NCBI GenBank assembly: GCA_946479895.1
Contig: CAMLHT010000220.1
Location: 1-6,561 of the forward strand
Reading direction: 5' to 3'
Source of the DNA: an uncultured Gemmatimonadota bacterium
GTDB lineage: Bacteria > Gemmatimonadota > Gemmatimonadetes > Gemmatimonadales > Gemmatimonadaceae
DNA length: 6,561 bases
Below, in pieces: positions 1-5,401 of this stretch. The notes under the pieces are model-generated. The model did not search any database. It saw nothing but the letters and a program-made list of their open reading frames with translations, and was not told the origin of the DNA. The first letter of the stretch is position 1, and each line of letters begins with the position of its first letter. A program made the translations under genes and the position numbers.

Positions 1-21
1 CTGTTCTCCGGATGGTGGTCC

Positions 22-59
22 GGCGGCCGGGAAGCCCGGGAATCCGGGGTCCGGCCGCC
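22..59. other. GC-rich hairpin in the leader region
   Basis: GGCGGCCGG (22-30) and CCGGCCGCC (51-59) form a perfect 9-bp inverted repeat around a 20-nt loop. It may be the terminator of a gene lying left of the window, but no T-run follows on either side. The rest of 1-174 shows no gene: reading frames there lack homologous-looking content and are the 5' ends of frames that run antisense or out of frame through rph. Confidence 0.35.
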
Positions 60-174
60 TCTCACCCATCACGTCGAACGAGCCGGGGGGAAATCGACAT
101 CCGCCCTGCCAGGCCCGCCTGGCCTCGACCCGCCGGCCTCGGCCCTCTCGCCACGTTCAATATGTATGTCACCC

Positions 175-196
175 GGGGGCTTGCCGGAAGGCCCCC
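175..196 (+). promoter_or_regulatory. RAE-like inverted repeat upstream of rph
   Basis: A 22-bp GC-rich inverted repeat lies about 90 nt before the rph start. The left arm GGGGGCTT (175-182) faces the right arm AAGGCCCCC (188-196) across GCCGG, with one bulged G; read symmetrically, GGGGGC/GCCCCC pair around a 10-nt centre. The pattern GGGGCTTGC...AAG(G)CCCC is what I remember of the 19-bp rifamycin-associated element found before rifamycin-inactivating genes in actinomycetes. The gene downstream is such a gene, which makes chance unlikely. The exact match to the published consensus was not computed. Confidence 0.7.
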
Positions 197-202
197 ATGG
201 GG

Positions 203-211
203 TGGTAGTGT
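203..211 (+). promoter_or_regulatory. Possible extended -10 of the rph promoter
   Basis: TGGTAGTGT reads as an extended -10 (TGN followed by TAGTGT, which keeps the first, second and last bases of TATAAT). It starts 7 nt after the RAE-like repeat, so the -35 position would fall inside the repeat. This would give a 5' leader of roughly 65-70 nt. A rival -10 is TATGTAT at 161-167; that would place the repeat inside the transcript as a hairpin. No mapped start exists, so this is a weak call. Confidence 0.25.
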
Positions 212-285
212 CGCTCGCTTCGATTTGCGTCGCAGCCGACGAATGGAAGCGGCGTTCCAGGACGAACGAACAGGGGGGGATGGGA

Positions 286-2841
286 ATGCACTCGTACGTG
301 CTGGACCTGCAGGAGATCGACCGGACGCAGGTCGCGCTCGTCGGCGGCAAGGGCGCGAATCTCGGCGCGCTGTCGCGCCTCGAAGGCATTCGGGTGCCTG
401 CAGGCTTCTGCGTCACCACGGATGCCTTCGAGCGCATGATCGCCGAGGTGCCATCGCTCGACGAGCAGCTGGACGGCCTGTCGCGCCTGTCATCGGGCGA
501 TCACGAAGCGATTCGCGTGCTGAGCGCCGAGATCCGCCGCAGCATCGAGAGCGTCACCGTACCGCACGACATCGCGACCGCGATCAACGATGCGCTCAGG
601 CGCCTCGGCGAGCACGACGCCTACGCCGTCCGCTCCAGCGCCACGGCGGAAGACCTGCCATTCGCATCCTTTGCCGGTCAGCAGGACAGCTACCTCGACG
701 TCAGCGGCGCGACGGCCGTCCTCGAGCATGTCATCCGCTGCTGGGGATCTCTCTTCAGCGAGCGCGCCGTCACGTATCGCCTTCGCAACGGCTTCGATCA
801 CCGGAAGGTGCGCATGGCAGTGGTCGTGCAGCGCATGGTGGACGCACAAGTGTCCGGCGTCCTGTTCACCGCCGATCCCGTCACCGGCAACCGCAAGGTT
901 TCCTCCGTGGAAGCCATCGTCGGCCTCGGCGAGGCGCTCGTGTCGGGCCGAGTGAATGCGGACGTCTTCACGGTGCGAGACGACCGCGTGATCACGAAAA
1001 CCATCGCCACCGCGCAGCGGACGCTGACGGACGCGCAGGCCGCGCGACTGGTGCAGCTTGGCCGACGTATCGAGGCGCATTTCGGCTCCCCGCAGGACAT
1101 CGAGTGGTGCCTCGCCGACGACGACTTCCACGTGGTGCAGAGCCGCCCGATCACCACGCTGTTCCCGACTCCGGACGTCACGGACGGCGCGAACCACGTC
1201 TACGTCTCCGTCGGCCACCAGCAGATGATGACCGACGCCATGAAGCCGCTCGGCCTCTCGGTCTGGCAGCTGACGACGCCGCGCCCGATGGCGGAGGCCG
1301 GGGGTCGATTATTCGTGAACGTGACGCAGACGCTCGCATCGCCGGCAAGCCGCGCCAGCCTGCTGTCAGCGCTTGGCAATTCCGACCCGAGAATCAGCCA
1401 CGCACTGCAGGAAGTACTCGACCGCGCCGACTTCGTGCGCGAGATGCCGGACGCCGGCCCCGCCTGGTCACCGCCGGGTGCGGGCTCGTCGGCGATCGAG
1501 ACCGATCCGGCGATCGTCACGGAGCTGATCGAGCGGAGCGAGGCGTCCATCTCGGACTCCGAGCGTGCGATCCGGTCGAAGACTGGATCGGAGCTGATGG
1601 CGTTCATCCGTGACGACCTCCAGAAGCGAAAGCGGGAACAGTTCGATCCGCGGAGCCTGCAGGTGATCATGGCGGGCATCGAGGCCGCACGGTGGCTGAA
1701 TGACCGGATGCGGGAGTGGCTCGGCGAGACGAATGCCGCCGACGTGCTCTCGCAGTCCGTGCCGAACAACATCACGTCGCAGATGGGGCTCGCCCTGCTC
1801 GACGTTGCCGACGTCATCCGACCGCACGCGGAAGTGGTGGCGTTCCTCGAGCACGCCGAGGATGACGATTTCCTCGACGAGCTGCCGCGCGTCGCCGGAG
1901 GACGCGAAGCGCATGAGGCCATCGCCACGTGGCTCGACAGGTACGGCATGCGCGGACCGGGCGAGATCGACATCACGCGGCCCCGCTGGCGGGAGCGGCC
2001 GAGCATGCTCCTGCCGATGATACTCGCCAACGCGAGGAACTTCGAAGCCGGCGCCGCCGTTCGCCGATTCGAGCAGGGGCGTGCCGAGGCGAGCAGGAAG
2101 AGAGCGGAGCTGCTTGCGCGCCTGCGTGAGCTGCCCGACGGAGAGCAGAAGGCACAGGAGACCGAGGCGATGATCGATCGGGTCCGGACCTTCGCCGGCT
2201 ACCGCGAATATCCGAAATACGCGATGGTGAGCCGCTACTTCGTCTACAAGCAGGCGCTGCTCCACGAAGCCGAGCGACTCGTGCGGGCGGGCGTGATTCA
2301 CGAAGTGGAGGACATCTTCTTCCTCCGGTTCGAGGAGCTCGAGGAGGTCGTGCGCACACAGCGCGCGAATCGGCAGCTCATCCGCGACCGCCGCGAAGCG
2401 TTCCGGCGTCACGAGGCGCTCACGCCACCGCGCGTGCTCACCTCCGACGGCGAGATGCTGTCGGGGAGCTATCGGCGCGGCGACCAGCCGGCCGGTGCGC
2501 TGGTGGGGCTTCCCGTCTCCACTGGCATCGTCGAGGGGCGGGCGCGCGTCATCCTCGACATGGCGGAGGCGACGCTCGAGCCGGGAGACATTCTCGTGAC
2601 CGCGTACACCGACCCGAGCTGGACGCCGCTCTTCGTGGCGATCAGGGGACTGGTGACGGAAGTCGGTGGCCTGACGACGCACGGCGCGGTGATCGCCCGC
2701 GAGTATGGCTTGCCGGCCGTCGTGGGGGTGGAGGACGCCACGCGGCTGATCGGGGATGGCGACCGCCTCCGCGTGAACGGGACGGACGGGTGGGTCGAGG
2801 TCCTTGCCCGCTCCACCGGGGCCAGGCCGAGGGAGCGTTGA
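286..2841 (+). CDS. rph: Rifampin (rifamycin) phosphotransferase, complete
   Basis: This is an 851-residue cytosolic enzyme of the Rph family, which inactivates rifamycins by moving the beta-phosphate of ATP to a hydroxyl of the ansa bridge, giving AMP and Pi. Three parts are visible. An N-terminal ATP-binding (PPDK_N-like) domain at about residues 1-300 has VGGKG with Lys22, RSSAT with Arg116, GLGEALVSG with Glu216, DIEW with Glu273 and QSRP at 285-288. A central rifamycin-binding region at about 310-730 carries the family signatures VGHQQMMTDAMKPLG, RGPGEIDITRPRW (from residue 556) and GYREYPKYAMVSRYF. A C-terminal swivelling domain begins at about 738 and carries the phospho-carrier His799 in GGLTTHGAVIAREYG. 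Length is close to the Listeria enzyme (about 867). The start at 286 gives the usual N-terminus (MHSYVLDLQEIDRTQ) and lies 6 nt after a G-rich ribosome site at 272-279; ATG 280 is possible but sits against that site. The gene is intact. PEP synthase is the distant alternative, but the central signatures point to Rph. Confidence 0.95.
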   Translation: MHSYVLDLQEIDRTQVALVGGKGANLGALSRLEGIRVPAGFCVTTDAFERMIAEVPSLDEQLDGLSRLSSGDHEAIRVLSAEIRRSIESVTVPHDIATAINDALRRLGEHDAYAVRSSATAEDLPFASFAGQQDSYLDVSGATAVLEHVIRCWGSLFSERAVTYRLRNGFDHRKVRMAVVVQRMVDAQVSGVLFTADPVTGNRKVSSVEAIVGLGEALVSGRVNADVFTVRDDRVITKTIATAQRTLTDAQAARLVQLGRRIEAHFGSPQDIEWCLADDDFHVVQSRPITTLFPTPDVTDGANHVYVSVGHQQMMTDAMKPLGLSVWQLTTPRPMAEAGGRLFVNVTQTLASPASRASLLSALGNSDPRISHALQEVLDRADFVREMPDAGPAWSPPGAGSSAIETDPAIVTELIERSEASISDSERAIRSKTGSELMAFIRDDLQKRKREQFDPRSLQVIMAGIEAARWLNDRMREWLGETNAADVLSQSVPNNITSQMGLALLDVADVIRPHAEVVAFLEHAEDDDFLDELPRVAGGREAHEAIATWLDRYGMRGPGEIDITRPRWRERPSMLLPMILANARNFEAGAAVRRFEQGRAEASRKRAELLARLRELPDGEQKAQETEAMIDRVRTFAGYREYPKYAMVSRYFVYKQALLHEAERLVRAGVIHEVEDIFFLRFEELEEVVRTQRANRQLIRDRREAFRRHEALTPPRVLTSDGEMLSGSYRRGDQPAGALVGLPVSTGIVEGRARVILDMAEATLEPGDILVTAYTDPSWTPLFVAIRGLVTEVGGLTTHGAVIAREYGLPAVVGVEDATRLIGDGDRLRVNGTDGWVEVLARSTGARPRER

Positions 2842-2866
2842 CACTTCTGTGCTGTTGTGGCACATT
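2838..2866 (+). promoter_or_regulatory. Possible tetR promoter, giving a leaderless mRNA
   Basis: A consensus -35 TTGACA (2838-2843) overlaps the rph stop codon. A poor -10 candidate CACATT (2861-2866) follows at 17 bp and lies inside the palindrome. Transcription would then start at or next to ATG 2873, which would explain the missing ribosome binding site. The -10 match is weak, and read-through from rph remains an alternative. Confidence 0.35.
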
Positions 2867-2880
2867 TGTGCCATGACAGC
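2851..2880. promoter_or_regulatory. Palindromic operator over the tetR start codon
   Basis: The core TGGCACA-TT-TGTGCCA (2858-2873) is a perfect inverted repeat. It is flanked, after a 2-bp mismatch on each side, by GCTGT (2851-2855) and ACAGC (2876-2880), giving a 30-bp palindrome with 12 of 14 arm positions paired. Size and symmetry fit a TetR-family dimer operator. It includes the ATG, so a bound repressor would cover both the likely -10 and the start codon. The assignment to the adjacent TetR is inference. Confidence 0.65.
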
Positions 2881-3478
2881 TCCCTCCCTTCGCGAACGCC
2901 AGGCATCCCTCGCCCGCACCGCCGTCTTCGAGGCGCTCGTCACCCATCTCGAGGCTGGCGATGCCGACGAGGTCCCGATGGAAGACCTCGCCCAGGACGC
3001 GGGCGTCTCCCGCCGCACGCTCTATCGCTACTTCCCCACCCGCTCCGCGCTGCTCGCCGAAGCGGCGGAGTGGGTCCGCGACGAAGTGCTCCAGCTCCCC
3101 GTGGAGATCAGCGAGGAGGGAATCGCTGCGAGCTTCCGGCAGGCCGCCGAGCGGGTGGCGGACCGACCCGCGCTCGCGCGTGCGCTGCTCCGCACAACCG
3201 CCGGACGTGCGCTGCGCGCCGGATACCGAAGCGCGCGTGTCGAGGCAATCCGCGATGCGTTGCGTCGCGAGGTACCCGGCCTGTCGCGGCGCGAGCTCGA
3301 TCGCGCCGCTCCCGTGCTGACCTACCTGTGCAGCTCGAGTGCGTGGATCAGCATCGAGGACGAATCCGGACTCGCTCCCCGCCAGGCCCAGGCCGCAGTG
3401 GAGTGGGCCATTGAAGCGCTGCTCACGCAACTGCGCGACGGCACGACTGCAACCCGGAAGAGAGGAGGCAAGCGATGA
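2873..3478 (+). CDS. TetR-family transcriptional regulator
   Basis: This 201-residue protein is a one-component repressor-type regulator. The N-terminal helix-turn-helix is clear: MEDLAQDAGVSRRTLYRYF at about residues 36-54, followed by TRSALL, the usual TetR junction. The remaining 140 residues are helical and should form the ligand-binding and dimer domain; the ligand cannot be told from the sequence. ATG 2873 is chosen because it places the HTH at the normal distance from the N-terminus; TTG 2855 or CTG 2852 are less likely. No Shine-Dalgarno precedes ATG 2873. It begins 31 nt after the rph stop and its own stop overlaps the cupin start (ATGA). A large palindrome over its start codon suggests autoregulation. 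Control of rph is not indicated, because no similar palindrome lies before rph. Confidence 0.9.
   Translation: MTAPSLRERQASLARTAVFEALVTHLEAGDADEVPMEDLAQDAGVSRRTLYRYFPTRSALLAEAAEWVRDEVLQLPVEISEEGIAASFRQAAERVADRPALARALLRTTAGRALRAGYRSARVEAIRDALRREVPGLSRRELDRAAPVLTYLCSSSAWISIEDESGLAPRQAQAAVEWAIEALLTQLRDGTTATRKRGGKR
3463..3468 (+). promoter_or_regulatory. Ribosome binding site of the cupin gene
   Basis: AGGAGG lies within the last codons of tetR, 6 nt before ATG 3475. It is the only consensus Shine-Dalgarno seen in the window and fixes the cupin start. Confidence 0.85.
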
Positions 3479-3930
3479 AGGCAGCGACGAAGGACGCGCG
3501 CACCATCCGGTTCCTCGGCAACAACGAGATCACCGTCCTCGTGTCCGGCAGCGAGTCCGGCGGCGCGTTCAGCCTGATGGAGCTCATCGTCCAGCCACGC
3601 GGGGGCGCGAACGCGCTCCACATCGATCGGTGGGTCGAGGTCTTTCACGTGCTCGACGGCGAGGTGGAATGGACGCTCGAGCGCGATGGCTCCCTGGACA
3701 CCTGGATCGCGCGGCGCGGGGATACGATCGTCGTGCCGAGGGGAGCGAAGCACCGCTTCGCCGGCGCGGGGAAAGCACCCTGCCGGATGCTCACCATGGG
3801 AACGCCGGAGTACGAGCAGTTCTTCCGCGCGCTGGGCGAGGCCTGGCAAGGGCCGTTCGATCGTGAGCGGACGCCGCAGGCGGTGGGGCCGGTGTTCGAG
3901 CGGTTCGGGATGAGGCTCTGCCCGGCCTAG
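3475..3930 (+). CDS. Small single-domain cupin protein
   Basis: This 151-residue protein has one RmlC-like cupin barrel. Motif 1 appears around residues 49-66 (ALHIDRWVEVFHVLDGEVEW) and motif 2 around 82-95 (GDTIVVPRGAKHRF). Likely metal ligands are His49, Glu55 and His93. The second histidine of the usual HxH is absent: the motif reads HID and is one residue shorter than the common HxHxxxxE spacing, so metal binding may be altered or lost. A strong AGGAGG (3463-3468) sits 6 nt before the ATG, and the start overlaps the tetR stop by ATGA, so the two are translationally coupled and probably co-regulated. The substrate is unknown; candidates range from dioxygenase- or isomerase-type enzymes to a small-molecule sensor. 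The gene ends 4 nt before the end of a convergent gene. Confidence 0.88.
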   Translation: MKAATKDARTIRFLGNNEITVLVSGSESGGAFSLMELIVQPRGGANALHIDRWVEVFHVLDGEVEWTLERDGSLDTWIARRGDTIVVPRGAKHRFAGAGKAPCRMLTMGTPEYEQFFRALGEAWQGPFDRERTPQAVGPVFERFGMRLCPA

Positions 3931-3934
3931 ACCG

Positions 3935-4600
3935 CTACACCCGCTCCGCCAGCCGCGCCGCGATTGCGTCCATCTGCTCCCGACGGCGGCGCGCCCACTT
4001 CGGCAGCCGCAGCGCGCTGTTCGCAAAGAGGAACGCGCTCGCCGCCAGGGCCGTCGCGACGCCGGGCAGCGCGCTGGCAAACCCTCCAGCCCCAGCTGAC
4101 GAGACCGCAATCACTCCCGCGAAGCCGAGCGCGGCCGTTCCTGCGCCAAGCATGCGGCGGAACTGCCCATTCGTGGTGCGGAGACGCAGTCGCTGGCCGG
4201 TCGGCGTGGGCTCGAGCAGCGCCTGCAGGTTGCCGTTCGTCCACTGCCGGAAGCCGCCCGACCCGCTCATCGTGCCGCGCGCGTTGAACACCTCACGCAG
4301 CTCGACGACGAGCTGCTCCCATTCGTCCTCGGTCAGCTTCCGGTCGAAGTTGACGGTCCGGCCGACGCTGACGGGGAGCCCGAGGAAGGTGCCACCCTCC
4401 TGTGCGGCAGTCGGCACGAGCGTCTTCGCCGCGGCGGCGACCGCGGACGGCTCGATCCCGACCTCGCGTCCGATCTCCTGCAGCTCGGCGAGGGTGAGCC
4501 CCTCTTCCTGCGGCTCACCGACCGGCGGGGCCGACGACCCTTCCGTCGCCCGCGCGAAGATGGCTGCGACCTCGTCGTCGGAGTAGCGTCGTTCGTTCAT
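3935..4600 (-). CDS. Hypothetical protein with two C-terminal membrane helices
   Basis: This is a 221-residue protein of unknown function. Residues 1-20 (MNERRYSDDEVAAIFARATE) and 34-61 (GLTLAELQEIGREVGI and on) form charged helical segments, the second resembling a small helical-bundle or HTH-like unit. The stretch 70-148 is mixed alpha/beta, with FDRKLTEDEWEQLVVELREVF as an amphipathic helix. Two hydrophobic segments at about 151-169 and 174-197 form a likely transmembrane hairpin, followed by a basic tail (PKWARRRREQ) expected on the cytoplasmic side. The N-terminal pattern recurs, as far as I recall, in uncharacterised proteins of Gemmatimonadota and related groups; I cannot give a family name. 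ATG 4600 starts the protein-like part; the longer frame upstream is out of phase with the neighbouring gene. Only a weak GGA precedes the start. It converges on the cupin gene, 4 nt apart, without an evident terminator. Confidence 0.82.
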   Translation of the reverse strand: MNERRYSDDEVAAIFARATEGSSAPPVGEPQEEGLTLAELQEIGREVGIEPSAVAAAAKTLVPTAAQEGGTFLGLPVSVGRTVNFDRKLTEDEWEQLVVELREVFNARGTMSGSGGFRQWTNGNLQALLEPTPTGQRLRLRTTNGQFRRMLGAGTAALGFAGVIAVSSAGAGGFASALPGVATALAASAFLFANSALRLPKWARRRREQMDAIAARLAERV

Positions 4601-4742
4601 GAGGGAAATCCGTGTCGCCTGACGTCTCCCGTAAGAACGCCGGTCGCCTCCGGATTCGCAAACGCTGCGCAGGGTTGAGGACGCGCTCGATCGAGCGAGG
4701 TGTGGTACAGCCTGCACGCCGCCGACGGCGCGAGCTCGCTGC
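4601..4742. other. Spacer with promoter for the two-TM gene
   Basis: This 142-bp gap lies between two minus-strand genes and holds no gene. It should carry the promoter of the gene starting at 4600. Reading the minus strand, TTGCGA (complement of 4656-4661) could be a -35, but no good -10 follows at 17 bp (GTTCTT), so I do not assign one. Confidence 0.4.
4684..4697. repeat. 14-bp perfect palindrome
   Basis: CGCTCGATCGAGCG is perfectly self-complementary. It lies about 85-100 bp upstream of the gene starting at 4600 and about 45 bp after the stop of the small gene before it. It could be an operator or a short terminator stem, but no T-run follows. The CGATCG core is common in high-GC genomes, so chance is possible. 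Confidence 0.35.
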
Positions 4743-5063
4743 TCACTCCGACGCGCGAAGGTAGCGCGCCAGCACGTCGCGGGCAGCGGGCTCGTACGCC
4801 GCAACCGGCGGCAGTCCGCCGTCGAGCAGCGGCCCGGAATCGCGCAGGAGACGTGCGACGTCGGCCACCAGGCGCTCGGGATCGTGGTGCTCGGTGACGC
4901 ACGCATCGAGGAGCTCGACGAGGTAGTCGGCCAGCTCTTCCGGCGTGGGCTCGCCGACCGAGTGCCAGCCGACGGCGGCGAGCGCCTCCGCGAGGCGTGG
5001 CGTGGCACCGCCGCTGGCGCGGTCGTTCCGGTATCGGTCGCGGAGGGCGGAGAAGGTGATCAA
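4743..5063 (-). CDS. Small helical protein of unknown function (106 aa)
   Basis: The protein-like part of this frame begins at LITFSALRDRYRND and ends in ARDVLARYLRASE; it is rich in alternating Leu/Ala/Glu/Arg, which suggests an all-helical acidic protein. There is no signal peptide, membrane segment or known motif, and no function can be given. The start chosen is TTG 5063, whose last two bases are the first two of the TGA stop of the preceding zinc-binding gene (TTGA), a typical translational-coupling arrangement. A longer version from ATG 5228 exists, but its extra 55 residues are Arg/His-rich and are the out-of-frame image of the zinc-binding gene, so I reject it. The two proteins are probably made together and may act together. 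Confidence 0.65.
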   Translation of the reverse strand: MITFSALRDRYRNDRASGGATPRLAEALAAVGWHSVGEPTPEELADYLVELLDACVTEHHDPERLVADVARLLRDSGPLLDGGLPPVAAYEPAARDVLARYLRASE

Positions 5064-5341
5064 CCGCCGCGCGAACCGCGCTGCTTCGCGTCGCGGGACT
5101 GGGTCAGTTCGGTCTTCTCCCGGAACGTGAGCGTCGCCCCGCACTGCGTGCAGCAGTAGTTGCCGGTGCGCTCGCCCAGATCGTATTCGCGCGACAACGC
5201 GGGATGATCGCAGTGCTTTCCGCCCCACTTCTGCTGGAGCTCGATGGCCTTCTTGCGTTGCAGTGGCGTATCCTCGTCAGGGAATGGGACTGACCCCTCG
5301 TAAGGTACTCGCGGGGCCACGGCCGGCGGAGATGCAGTCAC
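5060..5341 (-). CDS. Small Cys/His zinc-binding protein (about 93 aa)
   Basis: The frame encodes a charged segment DEDTPLQRKKAIELQQKWGG (22-41) followed by a compact metal-site pattern: Cys44-x-His46 and Cys64-x2-Cys67 (GNYCCTQCGATLTF), with 17 residues between His46 and Cys64. This looks like a zinc ribbon or treble-clef knuckle that binds one zinc ion; an extra Cys63 is present. The tail (REKTELTQSRDAKQRGSRGG) is basic and probably disordered. No enzyme function is evident; nucleic-acid or protein binding is possible. The start is uncertain: GTG 5341 is the first in frame, with only a weak GGGATGGG upstream, and GTG 5320 is an alternative. The stop overlaps the start of the next small gene. 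It follows the receptor gene by 60 nt, with a large hairpin between. Confidence 0.7.
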   Translation of the reverse strand: MTASPPAVAPRVPYEGSVPFPDEDTPLQRKKAIELQQKWGGKHCDHPALSREYDLGERTGNYCCTQCGATLTFREKTELTQSRDAKQRGSRGG

Positions 5342-5342
5342 A

Positions 5343-5397
5343 TGACGCCCATCCCGCAGGCGCCTGTTTTCGCAGGCGCGTGCGGGATGACACGTCA
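5343..5397. terminator. Long imperfect hairpin after the receptor gene
   Basis: CATCCCGCA (5350-5358) pairs with TGCGGGATG (5381-5389); after one G/G mismatch, GCGCCTG (5360-5366) pairs with CAGGCGC (5373-5379) around a TTTTCG loop. An outer TGACG/CGTCA pair (5343-5347 and 5393-5397) extends it to 55 nt. It starts 4 nt beyond the stop of the receptor gene on the minus strand and so is well placed as its terminator. There is no U-tract on either strand, so it may instead stabilise the mRNA 3' end or be a dispersed palindromic element. It also lies directly before the zinc-binding gene. Confidence 0.6.
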
Positions 5398-5401
5398 GCG
5401 A

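Noticed and set aside
193..202. Palindrome CCCCATGGGG overlapping the right arm of the RAE-like repeat
   Set aside because: It is short and formed from the G/C runs of the larger repeat; nothing marks it as a separate site.
12..1613. A 533-codon plus-strand open frame through the leader and the first half of rph
   Set aside because: It is in another frame of rph and is rich in Arg, Pro and Ala, as expected of an unused frame in high-GC DNA. The rph frame is unambiguous.
1468..3018. A 516-codon minus-strand open frame antisense to the rph and tetR genes
   Set aside because: Its His/Arg/Pro-rich composition shows no domain pattern, and it crosses the rph-tetR junction. It is an antisense image of real genes.
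3899..3936. A hairpin AGCGGT/ACCGCT with an inner CGGG/CCCG at the convergent gene ends
   Set aside because: The stem is short, interrupted and lies within coding sequence, and no U-tract follows on either strand. A terminator cannot be supported.
5064..5228. A longer N-terminus for the 106-residue protein, starting at ATG 5228
   Set aside because: The added residues are the out-of-frame reading of the zinc-binding gene; protein-like sequence begins at the TTG overlapping its stop.
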